Origin: Deinococcus sp.
GTDB taxonomy: Bacteria > Deinococcota > Deinococci > Deinococcales > Deinococcaceae
Direction: 5' to 3'
NCBI GenBank assembly: GCA_028287665.1
Contig: JAQBPF010000423.1
Span: 1 to 6,171, forward strand
DNA: 6,171 nucleotides
Shown: positions 5,218 through 6,171 of the stretch, piece by piece
Numbering within the stretch: position 1 is the stretch's first letter
How the letters are laid out: the number at the start of each line of letters is the position of its first letter
Made by a program: the position numbers and the translations under genes
The notes under the pieces: generated by a model
Database searches by the model: none
The model's input: the letters and a program-made list of their open reading frames with translations, nothing else
What the model was told of the DNA's origin: nothing

Positions 5218-6171
5218 CTACGCCTGTCCCCGTTCATCCGGTGGATGCAGCTGGTCTGACTCGTGCATTCCTGTTCGCTCTAGCGCATACCCAATGCGCT
5301 GGGCCAGGCTTTCCAACAGATACCGGCGCTGCGGCGTCACCGCGTGCCAGGTAGTGAAACTGGTCAGGCAGAGGACCCCGATCAGACGAGTGGCATCGTA
5401 AACCGGGGTGGTCAACACACTTTTAAGCCCGGCCTCTTTCCACTCAGGCACTCCACGCGGATCGTTTTGATAATCGGCACTCCAGGTGGTCTGCCTGGAT
5501 CTCACAGCCTCACCCGTGGTCCCTTGCCCGGTGTCCAGATGGGCCAGAAGCTTGTCATGAATGCCCCGCAGTTCGGAAGCTCCAGAAAAATTGAGGAGCC
5601 TGAAACTGCCGTCCACACGTCCGTAATAGGCTGCCGCCTCAAATCCCACCAGATTCAATGACAACGCCAGTCCCAGCGGCAATAGATCTTCTGGAGTGGC
5701 CAAAAGATCAAGTTGCCGGGCATATTCTTCCAGAGATTCGGGCTCGATCCCGCTGCCCTGGGTCACCTGAACTTCGCGCTGATGCTGCTTAAGCGTATAC
5801 ATCCGCTCGTCGGCGACTGCAATGGGCCGTTCAAGGGCTTCGGGCACCACCGCTTCAGCCACCCCAAAAGCAAAAGCTGGAAGACCGGGCCGCGCTCCCG
5901 GTATAGACTGCAAGGCCGCCCGCAAAATCTCCTTGATCTCATCCGGCGAAGTCTGCGGAGTCAGGGCCACAAACTCATCTCCGCCCCAACGCCCGATCAG
6001 ACTGCCTGCAGGGAGGGCCGCCGTCAGGGCTTGGGCGATGCTGTGCAGAAACAGGTCGCCTGTGTTGTGGCCCTGCACGTCATTCATCAGTTTTAAACCG
6101 TTCACGTCGATGAGCGCGACTGATACGGGCGTGTTGCCGGGCAATTGCTGATAGGCGCGAATCAGTCCAGA
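5218..6171 (-). CDS. GGDEF-GAF signalling protein (partial, N-terminus beyond the right edge)
   Basis: C-terminal 317 residues of a putative diguanylate cyclase, an enzyme that makes cyclic di-GMP from two GTP. Counting from the window edge, the GGDEF domain shows metal-binding Asp22 in ALIDVNG, LMNDVQGHNTGD (28-39), an intact GGDEF at 63-67 (bases 5985-5971), FAFGVAEA (about 100-107) and ADERMYTLKQ near its end (about 120-129). The RxxD inhibitory I-site normally just before GGDEF is not present. A GAF-like domain follows at about 150-300, with FEAAAYYGRVDG, TGEAVRSRQ, KSVLTTPVYD and LIGVLCL. The frame is open to the window edge; a TTG at 6144 is possible as a start but would cut into the GGDEF domain, so the true start lies outside. 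It is convergent with the response regulator, 12 nt apart, with no hairpin terminator visible between them. Ligand unknown. Confidence 0.9.
   Translation of the reverse strand, partial: SGLIRAYQQLPGNTPVSVALIDVNGLKLMNDVQGHNTGDLFLHSIAQALTAALPAGSLIGRWGGDEFVALTPQTSPDEIKEILRAALQSIPGARPGLPAFAFGVAEAVVPEALERPIAVADERMYTLKQHQREVQVTQGSGIEPESLEEYARQLDLLATPEDLLPLGLALSLNLVGFEAAAYYGRVDGSFRLLNFSGASELRGIHDKLLAHLDTGQGTTGEAVRSRQTTWSADYQNDPRGVPEWKEAGLKSVLTTPVYDATRLIGVLCLTSFTTWHAVTPQRRYLLESLAQRIGYALERTGMHESDQLHPPDERGQA

Noticed and set aside
5218..6144. TTG at 6144 as the real start of the GGDEF-GAF gene
   Set aside because: It would start inside the GGDEF domain and remove its first helix, and the frame stays open to the window edge, so the gene most likely begins outside.
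5344..6151. Plus-strand frames opposite the GGDEF-GAF gene
   Set aside because: The minus-strand frame carries clear GGDEF and GAF motifs through the same bases; the plus frames show none.

Overview
The window looks like chromosome or megaplasmid DNA from a Deinococcus-type bacterium. The evidence is a GC-rich sequence with strong G/C bias at third codon positions, potassium-transport and sensor proteins of that character, and TANNNT promoter hexamers sitting 6-7 nt before start codons without a ribosome binding site, a pattern well known for leaderless mRNAs in Deinococcus. The genus is inferred from these signs; it was not tested by a search.

Layout. Positions 1-2732, minus strand: the start of a kdp potassium-uptake operon, read from 2732 leftwards. 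The order is kdpF (26 aa), a second KdpF-like single-helix microprotein (27 aa), kdpA (564 aa) and kdpB (first 291 codons; it runs off the left edge before the DKTGT phosphorylation site). The genes are packed: a 2 nt gap, a 1 nt gap, then a 4 nt ATGA overlap. kdpC would lie outside the window. Positions 2733-2983: a divergent control region with weak promoter signals and short GGCC-centred inverted repeats. Positions 2984 (or 2840) to 5205, plus strand: a two-component system, made of a four-helix membrane histidine kinase whose stop codon overlaps the start of a NarL/LuxR-type response regulator. Positions 5218-6171, minus strand: the C-terminal part of a GGDEF-GAF protein, convergent with the response regulator and separated from it by only 12 nt.

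How they may work together. KdpFABC is a high-affinity, ATP-driven K+ pump in the cytoplasmic membrane. The adjacent divergent two-component pair is a natural candidate to control it, but it is not the classical KdpD/KdpE: the kinase lacks the large N-terminal KdpD/Usp sensor module, and the regulator is NarL-type where KdpE is OmpR-type. The link is inferred from position only. The GGDEF-GAF protein may belong to a separate signalling unit.

The most noteworthy item is the tandem pair of KdpF-like microproteins, both far shorter than usual gene-calling cut-offs. I found no mobile element, RNA gene or CRISPR array.
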